In this document: in pieces, positions 1 through 9,235 of the stretch
How positions within the stretch are numbered: position 1 is the first letter of the stretch
Layout: every line of letters begins with the position of its first letter
The notes under the pieces: model-generated
What the model was told of the DNA's origin: nothing
The model's database searches: none
The model's input: only the letters and a program-made list of their open reading frames with translations
Translations under genes and position numbers: made by a program
Origin: Oscillospiraceae bacterium
Lineage (GTDB): Bacteria; Bacillota; Clostridia; Oscillospirales; Ruminococcaceae
NCBI GenBank assembly: GCA_031260665.1
Contig: JAISLD010000022.1
Coordinates: forward strand, 1-64,000
Reading direction: 5' to 3'
DNA length: 64,000 nt

Positions 1-149
1 GCTTTACAATGCGGTTTGTTGCCTTTACTTGCCATCCCGTTTTTTCGGCGGCTTGATTATTATAGCACAACCGCGAACACTTGTCAAGCCTTTTTGCATA
101 TTTTCTTGAAGTTTTTTGAAAGTTTTTTGTCGGCACGTGTCTTTCTCGC

Positions 150-178
150 TTGACAATCCCCGCCAATTGCTATATAAT
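150..178 (+). promoter_or_regulatory. Sigma-A-like promoter upstream of polysaccharide deacetylase gene
   Basis: TTGACA-17 bp-TATAAT. Confidence 0.75.
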
Positions 179-237
179 GGTGTATACGGCGTTTGTTGCG
201 CCCATGTAAGCCCAACAAGCCGTGAGGAGGTGATGCC

Positions 238-1188
238 GTGTATTTTGGAAGCGTCAGATTCTTCAAGCACATTCTTCTTTTGCTGGTCGCCGTTGTTGTC
301 GCGGGGCTAATCGCTCTTGTGGTGTGGCAATCCGCCGAAGTCAAACGCTTATCGGCTGAACTTGACGGGCTGAAGGTCGAAGTCGCCACCGAATCGGACA
401 AGCCCGACACGGAAACCGAAGCGGAAACTTCAGCCAACGGGTTCATCACAACGACGCCAACCGAAACCGAAGCCGAAACCACGACCGCTGAACCCGAGCC
501 TGTGTCAATCGGGAAGTACGACCTGCTCTACCCCGAACTCTACGCCGACCTGCCAAACAACGCGGCATACGACAGCGACGACAACCATATCTACCTGACG
601 TTCGACGACGGGCCAAGCGACAACACAATGTCGATTTTAAGTATTCTCGACAAATATAACGTGAAAGCGACGTTCTTCGTGGTGCCGCAAGACACCGACG
701 AGGACGCCGAACTGATGAAAGCAATCGTCGGCCGCGGTCACACAATCGGCGTTCACAGCCTAACCCACAACTACAACACTATATATAAGGACACAGAAAG
801 TTTTCTTGAAGATTTCAACGCGGCATACGAGATTATCTATCGCCGCACAGGAGTTAAGCCCGTGCTCTTTCGCTTCCCCGGCGGCAGCATCAACGACTTC
901 AACACCACGACAATCGACGATATAATCACCGAGATGACACGCCGCGGTTTCATCTACTTTGACTGGAACTGCCAAAGCAACGACTCTGACGGAGCAAACT
1001 GGACGAGTATGTACTACGGGGTCACGTCGCAAATTGACGTAAACAAACGCTCGGTCGTTTTGTTCCACGACCGCAACGACTGCGACAACACCGTGTTTGT
1101 CCTCGAGGACATTGTTTTGTACTTTATAAATAACAAAGATTACGTATTCAGCGAACTGAAACCCACAACAACGCCGCTTCACTTTTAA
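238..1188 (+). CDS. Polysaccharide deacetylase (NodB-homology), membrane-anchored
   Basis: N-terminal TM segment; LTFDDGPSDNT, HSLTHNY, RFPGG motifs of polysaccharide deacetylase family. Confidence 0.85.
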   Translation: MYFGSVRFFKHILLLLVAVVVAGLIALVVWQSAEVKRLSAELDGLKVEVATESDKPDTETEAETSANGFITTTPTETEAETTTAEPEPVSIGKYDLLYPELYADLPNNAAYDSDDNHIYLTFDDGPSDNTMSILSILDKYNVKATFFVVPQDTDEDAELMKAIVGRGHTIGVHSLTHNYNTIYKDTESFLEDFNAAYEIIYRRTGVKPVLFRFPGGSINDFNTTTIDDIITEMTRRGFIYFDWNCQSNDSDGANWTSMYYGVTSQIDVNKRSVVLFHDRNDCDNTVFVLEDIVLYFINNKDYVFSELKPTTTPLHF

Positions 1189-1224
1189 CATAAACAACAA
1201 AACTTCTATTTCCGTGAGGACGAT

Positions 1225-2385
1225 ATGGGATTGAAAGAAAATTTCGCGCAAGCTGTGCGCGAGCTGACAGGCGCACCGAACACACAAGATAAGAAGCCGA
1301 CGGACGCGGCAAGCGCGGAAGGTTACAACGTGAACGCCGCTCCACCGCAAAAGCTGTCGACCGCGACCGCCCCCCTCCCGAACCTTAAAGCGGGACTGGC
1401 TGAACAAGCGACTCAGTCGCAAACGGCAATTCAACCGACTGCCGAGCCGCAAACTCCGCTTGTGTCGCTCCCGAATGTGTCGCCCGACACACATCAGCAA
1501 GCGGTTCAATCGCAGGTTGCACAGTCGCAACTCTCCGCAGCGCAGCCGCCACTCGGCGCAAACCCCGACCGACTCGCGCAACTTCGCGAACAAGAAGAAG
1601 CCGCACGCGCCGCCGCTTATATTCAAGCGGCAGAACGCGCCGCGCGTTCGCTGCCTCAGGCGCCACCACCGCCACAGCCTGTTTACCAACAACCACAGCC
1701 TGTCTATCAGCAGCAGTATGTTCAGCCGCAGCCTGTTTATCAGCAGCAATATGTTCAGGCACAACCTGTCTATCAACAGCAATATCAGCAGCCTGTCTAC
1801 CAACAGCCGCTTTATCAGCAACCGCAACCGAGTCACGGGCAAACTCCGCCCCCCCAACCGCCTCACGGCACCGGAGGCACGGGCGGCGGCAACAGGGGCG
1901 GCGGTGAACCGCAAGGCGAGCCTGTTGAACTGACGATTATCTCAAAAAGCACGGTGATAGACGGCAACGTCCGCTCGTTCTCGAACGTCGACGTTGAGGG
2001 CGACATAAAAGGCGACGTTGAAACCACCAAGGACGTTGGGCTAAACGGCAGGATAGTCGGCAACCTTACCTGCAACAACGCGGTTATGGGCGTGGCGCAG
2101 GTGCAAGGCAACGTGCGGCTTAAAGGCAAGCTCGATATGGGGCGCGACACGCTCCTTATCGGCGACATTATGTCGAGTTACGCGGTGCTTGACGGCAAAG
2201 TAAAAGGCAACGTCGACATCGCGGGCAAGATGGAACTAAGAAGCGATTCCGTGGTGTTCGGCGATATCAGCGCATCGACAATCACAGTTGACGACGGCGC
2301 GATAATCCAAGGCTATGTCAGCACAACCTATCTCAGCAAAGAGGACAGCGTCAATATGTTCCCCGACCAGATTGTCGTGAACTGA
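1225..2385 (+). CDS. Bactofilin (polymer-forming cytoskeletal) protein with Gln/Pro/Tyr-rich N-terminal region
   Basis: C-terminal beta-helix repeats (VIDGNVRSFSNVDVEGDIKGDV...GNVRLKGKLDMGRDTLLIGDI); repeated PVYQQ/QPVYQQQY in the N-terminal half. Confidence 0.8.
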   Translation: MGLKENFAQAVRELTGAPNTQDKKPTDAASAEGYNVNAAPPQKLSTATAPLPNLKAGLAEQATQSQTAIQPTAEPQTPLVSLPNVSPDTHQQAVQSQVAQSQLSAAQPPLGANPDRLAQLREQEEAARAAAYIQAAERAARSLPQAPPPPQPVYQQPQPVYQQQYVQPQPVYQQQYVQAQPVYQQQYQQPVYQQPLYQQPQPSHGQTPPPQPPHGTGGTGGGNRGGGEPQGEPVELTIISKSTVIDGNVRSFSNVDVEGDIKGDVETTKDVGLNGRIVGNLTCNNAVMGVAQVQGNVRLKGKLDMGRDTLLIGDIMSSYAVLDGKVKGNVDIAGKMELRSDSVVFGDISASTITVDDGAIIQGYVSTTYLSKEDSVNMFPDQIVVN

Positions 2386-2397
2386 ACTTATAAACAC

Positions 2398-2438
2398 AAA
2401 CCACCTTCTTATGACAAGAAGGTGGTTTTGTTTAATTT
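2398..2438 (+). terminator. Rho-independent terminator after bactofilin gene
   Basis: accaccttctt-atgac-aagaaggtggt then ttttgttt. Confidence 0.85.
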
Positions 2439-2500
2439 AAGCAAGTTATCCCATTAACTTATCGCCAACCCCGGCAGGGGCTTGCGTGTCCGGCACAGAC

Positions 2501-4168
2501 TTATTTATCGTCTTGAAGCGCTTCGTATCCTATCTCACCTGTACGAATCTTCACGGCATTCTCGACATTGTAGACAAAGATTTTTCCGTCGCCTATCTGC
2601 CCCGTGTGCAGCGCCGACTTCGCCGCTTTCACCACGGTTTCAACAGGCACCTTGCAGACCACAACGTCCACCTGTATCTTCGGGAGCAGCCGCGCCTTGA
2701 CCTCAACGCCACGATAAAACTCGCTGTTGCCGCTTTGCATACCAAAGCCGTTCACGTTGCTCACGGTCATTCCCGTTATGCCCACCTCGGTGAGCGCGTT
2801 CTTCAACGCCTCAAACCGCTCTGTTCGTGTGATAATGCTGATACGATTCATCTTCACGCCGTCAGCAGGCGCATACGGCGTGTCGTTCACGATTGCCGTC
2901 GTTGCGGACGAGGTTTCAGCCGCGTATGTCACGGGGATAAAGTCAGCGTACGAGCTTTCAAGTCCGTGTTCAGCCGTGTCAAGCCCCTGTATCTCGTCCT
3001 CTCTGCTTGCGCGCAGTCCGATTGTTTTCTTTATGCAGAAGAACGTGAGCGACATCGTGACAGTCACCCAGACCGCTACGGCAAGAAGCCCGAGCGCCTG
3101 AACACCAAGCAGTTTCGCTCCCCCACCGTAGAACAAGCCGCCGTCTGTAGCGAAAAGCCCCACGCAAATTGTGCCGAACAAACCGCAGAAGCAGTGAACA
3201 CCAACCGCACCCACGGGGTCGTCTATCTTCAGCACCTTGTCGACAAACTCGATACCGAGAACGACTATCACGCCCGCAACCAACCCGATAACGCACGCTG
3301 CCCACGGTTCAACGATGTCGCAGCCCGCCGTTATGCCGACAAGCCCGGCAAGCGCGCCGTTCAGCGTCATTGATATATCGGGCTTTTTGTATCTCGCCCA
3401 AGTAAAAAGCATAGCGGCTAATGTGCCTGTTGCGGCGGCAAGGTTCGTCGTGATGAATATGTCGGACGCAAGCAGCACGCTGTCGCCGTCAAACGCCGCG
3501 GTTGACGCACCGTTGAACCCGAACCAGCCAAACCACAAGAGAAACACGCCGAGTGCCCCGAGTGTGAGCGAGTGACCGGGTATCGCGTTCGGTTTGCCTT
3601 TTGTGTATTTGCCGATACGCGGTCCGATTATCGCCGCACCGATTAACGCGGACAATCCGCCGACAAAGTGAACGGCAGTTGACCCCGCGAAGTCGTGGAA
3701 CCCAAGTTCAGCGAGCCAACCGCCGCCCCATATCCAGTGACCGCTGACGGGATAGACGGCAAGCGAGATAATCGCCGAGTAAAGGCAGTACGCGCCGAAC
3801 TTTGTTCGTTCAGCCATTGCCCCCGCAACGATTGTAGCGGCTGTGGCGCAGAACACGGTTTGAAAGATGAGCCACGCAGACGGCGCGACCCCGTCGGGCG
3901 TGATGTACGCACCTGTGCCGAGTTGACCCGTAAAAAGGTCGAAAATCCCGACAAACCCGTTGTTTATGCCGAACATTATGCCAAACCCGACCAACCAGTA
4001 GGATATAGAACCTATCGCGAAGTCAAGCGAGTTCTTCATAATAATGTTGCCGGCATTCTTTGCTCTTGTAAAACCTGTTTCAAGCATACAGAACCCTGCT
4101 TGCATAACAAACACAAGCACCGCGCCGAGAAGCACCCACAAGGTGCTTGTTGAAATGATTTCTTCCAT
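2501..4168 (-). CDS. amt: Ammonium transporter (Amt) with C-terminal fused P-II (GlnB/GlnK-like) domain
   Basis: Amt signatures (MQAGFCMLETGFTRAKNAGNIIMKN, AVHFVGG, LLWFGWFGFNGAS, VHCFCGLFG), then ~116-aa P-II domain (VSNVNGFGMQSGNSEFYRGVE...TGQIGDGKIFV..VKIRTGE). Start taken at MEEIIS inside the longer ORF (ends 4249). Confidence 0.92.
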   Translation of the reverse strand: MEEIISTSTLWVLLGAVLVFVMQAGFCMLETGFTRAKNAGNIIMKNSLDFAIGSISYWLVGFGIMFGINNGFVGIFDLFTGQLGTGAYITPDGVAPSAWLIFQTVFCATAATIVAGAMAERTKFGAYCLYSAIISLAVYPVSGHWIWGGGWLAELGFHDFAGSTAVHFVGGLSALIGAAIIGPRIGKYTKGKPNAIPGHSLTLGALGVFLLWFGWFGFNGASTAAFDGDSVLLASDIFITTNLAAATGTLAAMLFTWARYKKPDISMTLNGALAGLVGITAGCDIVEPWAACVIGLVAGVIVVLGIEFVDKVLKIDDPVGAVGVHCFCGLFGTICVGLFATDGGLFYGGGAKLLGVQALGLLAVAVWVTVTMSLTFFCIKKTIGLRASREDEIQGLDTAEHGLESSYADFIPVTYAAETSSATTAIVNDTPYAPADGVKMNRISIITRTERFEALKNALTEVGITGMTVSNVNGFGMQSGNSEFYRGVEVKARLLPKIQVDVVVCKVPVETVVKAAKSALHTGQIGDGKIFVYNVENAVKIRTGEIGYEALQDDK

Positions 4169-4303
4169 TGAAATTCTCCTTTTGTTCGGTGCGTGACAGA
4201 GTTTAAGCAACCGCCGATTAACTCCACTTTTCATTCGTTGACAGAACAAACATCAGTTAATCGGTGTTCTTAATATTCTATCCACACCTTGTATATATAT
4301 GCA

Positions 4304-4343
4304 AAGGCAAAGCCGCCGTAAAAACATACGGCGGCTTTGCCTT
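4304..4343 (-). other. Perfect 17-bp stem-loop at the predicted 5' end of the amt transcript (may also terminate pdxY)
   Basis: aaggcaaagccgccgta-aaaaca-tacggcggctttgcctt; no strong T-tract on either side. Confidence 0.7.
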
Positions 4344-4352
4344 ATGTGCGAT

Positions 4353-4381
4353 ATTATATCACACGGCTTTCACTTTGTCAA
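4353..4381 (-). promoter_or_regulatory. Sigma-A-like promoter for amt
   Basis: Minus strand TTGACA-17 bp-TATAAT, reading toward amt. Confidence 0.75.
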
Positions 4382-4400
4382 GTGTTTTTGAAAGATTCTT

Positions 4401-5240
4401 TTACAAACTTGCAAATTCACTTAATCCTTCTTCAAAGTTGACGCCGAAACGAATGTCTGTCTTATCGCGAATCGTGCGAGAAATGGCACGTTTGGTGAAC
4501 TCAGCGGCTGCGGTTAATGAATCTTCTTCCGATTTTCCTTGCAAAATCTTTGCAAGCAAAGCCGAACCAAACACGTCGCCCGTTCCGTGAAACGCACCCG
4601 GCAATTTCTCCGCGAAACCATAGGCGATGTTTCCGTCTTTGTCAAGTATCGCCGCACCAAGTTTGTCGCCGCCGAAGTCAACGCCGGTGAGGACTGCCGC
4701 GCCTTTTGTTATCCCCGACAACCGCTTCAAGAACGCCTCGACAAACGCCTCGTCATACGGCGGCTCTTTGTAGACCTCGCCAAGCAGGAACGCCGCCTCG
4801 GTGAAGTTCGGCACAATGACGTCGGCACGTTCGCAAAGACGAAGCATTTGTTTCGGGAAATCCTCGGAGAAACCCGGGTAGAGCTTGCCACCGTCAGCCA
4901 TCACGGGGTCGACAAAGACAAGCGGCGAGTTGCCGCGTTTTGTCTGGAAGTCAATCAGCTGAAGCACAAGTTCTATCTGTTCGATTGAGCCGAGATATCC
5001 CGTGTATATCGCGTCAAACTCCAGCCCAAGCGTGTCCCAGTGCTGTGCTATCGGCAAAACATCGCTGGTCAAATCACGAAACGTGTACCCCGTGAACCCG
5101 CCCGTGTGTGTTGACAACACGGCGGTGGGCAGGACTGTGCACTCAAAGCCTGCCGCCGAGATAATCGGCAGAGCGACCGTGAGTGAGCAGCGACCGAAGC
5201 AGGATATATCGTGAACCGCGAGTACTCTTTGTTGTGACAT
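4401..5240 (-). CDS. pdxY: Pyridoxamine/pyridoxal kinase
   Basis: Ribokinase-like fold; VLAVHDISCFGRCSLTVALPIISAAG..., FHGTGDVFGSALLA. Confidence 0.85.
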   Translation of the reverse strand: MSQQRVLAVHDISCFGRCSLTVALPIISAAGFECTVLPTAVLSTHTGGFTGYTFRDLTSDVLPIAQHWDTLGLEFDAIYTGYLGSIEQIELVLQLIDFQTKRGNSPLVFVDPVMADGGKLYPGFSEDFPKQMLRLCERADVIVPNFTEAAFLLGEVYKEPPYDEAFVEAFLKRLSGITKGAAVLTGVDFGGDKLGAAILDKDGNIAYGFAEKLPGAFHGTGDVFGSALLAKILQGKSEEDSLTAAAEFTKRAISRTIRDKTDIRFGVNFEEGLSEFASL

Positions 5241-5317
5241 TGTTTTTCTCCTTTTTGTATTCATATAGGTTTAGTTATTACGTTGACACGGCTTTGCGGT
5301 AATTCCGAATAGGTGGG

Positions 5318-7456
5318 TTATATCTTGAGAAAGTTCTTTTCAATCATCGCCGCTGTCATCGGTTTGCCGCAATAATACCCTTGAAAATCTTTCACACCGA
5401 GGTCACAAAGCAAATCGGCTTGCTCCTCGGTTTCGATTCCCTCGCACAGCACGGTTATGTCAAACGCTTTTGCCGTTTCGTTTATGCTGACTATCTTTTC
5501 AAGTGCCTCGCTGTTTGCCACGATGCCGCTTGTAAGGCTGCGGTCAATCTTGAGGTGGTCAAACGGCAGCTCCTCAAGGATATGATACGAGTTATATCCC
5601 GCGCCAAAGTTGTCAAACACGAGGGTTATCCCCAGTTCTTTCACCCGTGAGAGCACGCCTTTCAGCCCCTCAAGATTCCCCTCAATGAATGTTTCGGCTA
5701 TCTCAAACTCAATCATCTCGGGTCGAACGCCCGTTTCATCGAGTGTGTGCTTCACTATATCGAAGAAGCCGCGTTGCAGAAGAAAGTCAACCGACAAGTT
5801 TATCGAAACACGAAGCCGAGAGAAACCCTTTTTCTCCCACGCTTTTGCTTGAAGAAACGCCGATTTCAAGCTCCAGCGGTCGATACGCGCCAACATTCCG
5901 CAGTGCTGTGCTTCGGGGAGGAACGCCGCAGGGAACAAAAGCCCGCGAGTCGGGTGCTTCCACCGAATCAGCGCTTCAACAGCAAACATCTTCCAGGTGT
6001 CAAAGTTTATCTTCGGTTGAAACCAAAGCATATATTCATTTTCACGCAGTGCCACCGTTATCTCTTTCGCGGTCTTTTCTCTCTCGTAGAACTCGCGTTC
6101 AATGTTCTCCTCATAGAAGCGGCAGAGTTGTTCTTCTCTGCTGTCGCCTATGTAAAGCATAACGGACGCGCTGCTGTAGAACGTCGGCACATCGTCGCTC
6201 CCGTCTAAAGAGCGGAAGCAAGCGCCGACATTGAAGTCGATGTAGTTAATCAACTCGGAGTTGACAGACGTGTTTGCGCAAAACTCGTGAATCACGTCTT
6301 TCAGCAACTCGGCGTACTCCTCGACCCTGTCTTTTGACGAAAACGACGCGAGCACGCCTATCGTGTCATATCCCATTCTTCCTGCAACGTATCGGCCGTG
6401 CAGGGTTTTGGTCACGGCGTTAGAGAAACAGCCGAGCAGTTGCCCTGCCGCCCCTGTGCCGAACAGCGACTGCACCTGTGACAGTTTGTTTATCCGCACA
6501 GCGAGCATTGTGGCGTGCGACAGCTCCGCTAAAGCGGCGTTTGCCCCCGATATAAAACCTTTTTGGTTCAACAGCCCTGTTTCTTTGTCAATTACATCGC
6601 CGAACATTCCGCTATAGCGTTCACGCTGATACTCCGTGTCGATAAGCAGGAACGAGATTTCTTCGGGTGTGGTGAACGGCGTTTCAAGAGCGGCGGCCTT
6701 GAGGAGAAACTGACGCGATTCGCCTCTGCGGCTGACATAAAGTTCGGTTTCCATATTGAAGCCGTCTTTTTCGCCGCTTGTCACCGACGCTATCTTTGCC
6801 ACTATATCGGTGTAATATCTCTCGACGATTCGGCTGCTGAAAGCGGCGAGCGGCAGGTGGTTGCCCTCGCTGAACCCAAGTGCACTCTTTGTTTCAAACG
6901 GCATCTGAACAAGCCAGTTGTCGCCGTCTTTTGTCAGTGACAGCGTGTATATGTCGATATCCGCGAGAAGTTTTATGTGATTCGCCGTGTTTTCGCGGTA
7001 ATATCGTTCTTTTCTTTCAAGTTCGTTCTCGCTGTCGTCGTTGTCCTCGGCGTCTGTGACGAACGTGAGAAGCAAGGGCTTGTCGTTCCTGCTGTCGGCA
7101 ATAGACGTTGACAGCGTGAGCGAACGCCCGTGAAACGAAACCACACGCGTCCCTACGGCACAAAGCGACGTGATTGCCACGGTCTGTCCCGATTGCCAAA
7201 AGTGTTCTCGAAGAAACCGCTCTGTGTCGCCCTTCATTTGGAGAGAAGCCAGCAGTTCGTTCGCCTTTGCGTTCGCTGTGACGTAAGAGAAATCCCCGCG
7301 CCAAACAAACGCCGCCACGTGCGTATCTTCGAATATCGGCGCACCAAAACTAACCGCCTGTTTCTTGCGGCGAAAAACACCGATGAGCCACGTCCCGTAA
7401 CCGCCAAGCACAAACGCCGCTAACGCGACAACAAAGACAGCGATATAATCATTCAT
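5318..7456 (-). CDS. GGDEF-EAL domain protein with N-terminal TM segment; both signalling motifs look degenerate
   Basis: EALIRWKHPTRG, VSINLS, LPFDHLKIDRSL (EAL); GRMGYDTIGVL at the GGDEF position. Confidence 0.88.
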   Translation of the reverse strand: MNDYIAVFVVALAAFVLGGYGTWLIGVFRRKKQAVSFGAPIFEDTHVAAFVWRGDFSYVTANAKANELLASLQMKGDTERFLREHFWQSGQTVAITSLCAVGTRVVSFHGRSLTLSTSIADSRNDKPLLLTFVTDAEDNDDSENELERKERYYRENTANHIKLLADIDIYTLSLTKDGDNWLVQMPFETKSALGFSEGNHLPLAAFSSRIVERYYTDIVAKIASVTSGEKDGFNMETELYVSRRGESRQFLLKAAALETPFTTPEEISFLLIDTEYQRERYSGMFGDVIDKETGLLNQKGFISGANAALAELSHATMLAVRINKLSQVQSLFGTGAAGQLLGCFSNAVTKTLHGRYVAGRMGYDTIGVLASFSSKDRVEEYAELLKDVIHEFCANTSVNSELINYIDFNVGACFRSLDGSDDVPTFYSSASVMLYIGDSREEQLCRFYEENIEREFYEREKTAKEITVALRENEYMLWFQPKINFDTWKMFAVEALIRWKHPTRGLLFPAAFLPEAQHCGMLARIDRWSLKSAFLQAKAWEKKGFSRLRVSINLSVDFLLQRGFFDIVKHTLDETGVRPEMIEFEIAETFIEGNLEGLKGVLSRVKELGITLVFDNFGAGYNSYHILEELPFDHLKIDRSLTSGIVANSEALEKIVSINETAKAFDITVLCEGIETEEQADLLCDLGVKDFQGYYCGKPMTAAMIEKNFLKI

Positions 7457-7484
7457 CGCTTTGCTCGCTCACGTTGATTACCGA

Positions 7485-7715
7485 TTAGTTATCGACGTGG
7501 TTTTCGATGAACTTAACGAAATCGCCGACGTTCTTGATTTTATCCGCATGCTCGTCGGGTATTTCTATGTCGAACTTCTCTTCAAAGCTTTCAATCATAT
7601 CGTACATATCGAAAGAGTCGGCTCCCAAACCCTCCATATCGGAATCAAGCCTTATCTTCGAGGCTTCAAGCCCTAAATGCTCCGCTATGATTTGCTGTAC
7701 CTGTTCAAATACCAT
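7485..7715 (-). CDS. acpP: Acyl carrier protein
   Basis: Short acidic protein with GADSFDMYDMI phosphopantetheine site; length and composition of ACP. Confidence 0.92.
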   Translation of the reverse strand: MVFEQVQQIIAEHLGLEASKIRLDSDMEGLGADSFDMYDMIESFEEKFDIEIPDEHADKIKNVGDFVKFIENHVDN

Positions 7716-7764
7716 TGTCTGTTCCCCCAAAATAAATTCGTCGTCTTTCGGCGTGTCGTTACGT

Positions 7765-7793
7765 ATTATAAATCATAATGAATCATTAGTCAA
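7765..7793 (-). promoter_or_regulatory. Sigma-A-like promoter for acpP
   Basis: Minus strand TTGACT-17 bp-TATAAT. Confidence 0.65.
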
Positions 7794-7855
7794 GTCTTTG
7801 ACAAAATTTTCTCTCCCGACTTTACTTTGTTCGCCAAATAAGTTATAATAGTCGG

Positions 7856-8572
7856 GTGAAACATTTTGCTTTGATAGGTTACCCCCTCGGACACTCGCTC
7901 TCTCCTCAAATCCACGGCGAGTTGTTCAAACAGCGGGGCATAGAGGCGACGTACACGCTTTGCCCGATTGAACCGAACGAGTTGCGGTCGTATTACGACA
8001 AACTTGACAAGTTTGACGGGTTCAACGTCACGATACCTTATAAAAAAGAAATTCTCGACTACTGCGCCTCGTTGTCAAGCGACGCGGCGTACTTTGGCGC
8101 GGTCAACTGCGTGAAAGACCGCGTTGGATACAACACGGACGTGATTGGGCTTCGTTTGTCGGTTGAAGCACTCGGCGCAAACCTTAAAGGTCGTGTGCTT
8201 CTTCTCGGATACGGCGGCGCGGGAGTTATGGCGGCAAAAGAAACCCTGCGTCAAGGCGGCGACCTCACGGTCGCGGTTCGCGACGCCACGAAGGTGCCGC
8301 ACGACCTAAACGCCGTGACATTTGACCAAGCGCGCGGCGAATACGACCTCATCATCAACACAACGCCGGCGGGTATGTCGCCGAACATCAATCTGCTTCC
8401 CGACGGACTACTGCTGACACAAGTAGAAGCGGCGCACGTCCTCGATATCATCTACAACCCGAAAGAAACCCTGCTTCTTCAAAAAATGCGCGAGAGAGGA
8501 AGCAAGACGCTGAACGGCGAGCTTATGTTGCTGGAGCAAGCGAAAGAGTCGCAGCGGCTCTGGCTTGATTGA
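7856..8572 (+). CDS. aroE: Shikimate dehydrogenase
   Basis: FALIGYPLGHSLSPQIH, FNVTIPYK, NTDVIG, LLLGYGGAG motifs. Confidence 0.95.
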   Translation: MKHFALIGYPLGHSLSPQIHGELFKQRGIEATYTLCPIEPNELRSYYDKLDKFDGFNVTIPYKKEILDYCASLSSDAAYFGAVNCVKDRVGYNTDVIGLRLSVEALGANLKGRVLLLGYGGAGVMAAKETLRQGGDLTVAVRDATKVPHDLNAVTFDQARGEYDLIINTTPAGMSPNINLLPDGLLLTQVEAAHVLDIIYNPKETLLLQKMRERGSKTLNGELMLLEQAKESQRLWLD

Positions 8573-8584
8573 CAAGGTTACGCA

Positions 8585-8642
8585 GTGCCAACGCCGCGAA
8601 GCGGCAGCGGTTAAACTGAAAGTTTAACCGGTTAAGGAGTAT
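8585..8642. repeat. Composite palindromic intergenic repeat upstream of aroK
   Basis: gccgcgaagcggcagcggttaaactgaaagtttaaccggttaaggagtata. Confidence 0.8.
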
Positions 8643-9125
8643 ATGAACATCTACTTAATTGGATTTATGGGCAGCGGCAAGTCCTACACGGCGAGGAAAC
8701 TCTCAAAGTCAATGCGGCTCCCCGTGGTCGACACCGACCGCGTAATCGAGGACGACACGGGAATGTCAATCGCCGAGTTGTTTGCGCAATACGGCGAAGA
8801 ATATTTTCGCGAGCTTGAACTCAGCGCGATAAGCGAAGCCGAGGGCATAGTGTCGTGTGGGGGCGGTGCGCCGACCTACGCGCCCACCGCCGAGTTTCTG
8901 TCAAAGAACCTCACGATATTCCTTGACACCGACTTCGACACTTGTTACCGCCGTATAGCGAACGACCCGTATCGACCGAACGCAAAGGGCAAGACTTACG
9001 AAGAGCTGAAGTCGCTTTACGACTCGCGCCGACCGCTCTACCTCAAGACGGCAATCTTGGCGGCAAAGCCTGCCGACATAGAAAATCTGTCCAAGAACAA
9101 ACTATTCAACGACAAGGCTATATAG
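8643..9125 (+). CDS. aroK: Shikimate kinase
   Basis: IYLIGFMGSGKSYTARKLS P-loop; DTDRVIE; VSCGGGAP. Confidence 0.95.
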   Translation: MNIYLIGFMGSGKSYTARKLSKSMRLPVVDTDRVIEDDTGMSIAELFAQYGEEYFRELELSAISEAEGIVSCGGGAPTYAPTAEFLSKNLTIFLDTDFDTCYRRIANDPYRPNAKGKTYEELKSLYDSRRPLYLKTAILAAKPADIENLSKNKLFNDKAI

Positions 9126-9235
9126 TCAATTAACTTAAGAAACAGCAAGCTGTTTCTTCGGACGGTAAGCCGCCCGTCGCTGTTTCGCTATGCTCACAAC
9201 TTAAAAACTTTCAAGTTTTTAAGTTCAACAACTAT

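Noticed and set aside
760-1914. 384-aa antisense ORF opposite the deacetylase/bactofilin genes
   Set aside because: Arg/Leu-rich low-complexity translation on the strand opposite well-supported genes; typical antisense open frame in GC-rich coding DNA
2486-3373. 295-aa + strand ORF inside amt
   Set aside because: Antisense to a clear Amt-P-II coding region; no recognisable domain
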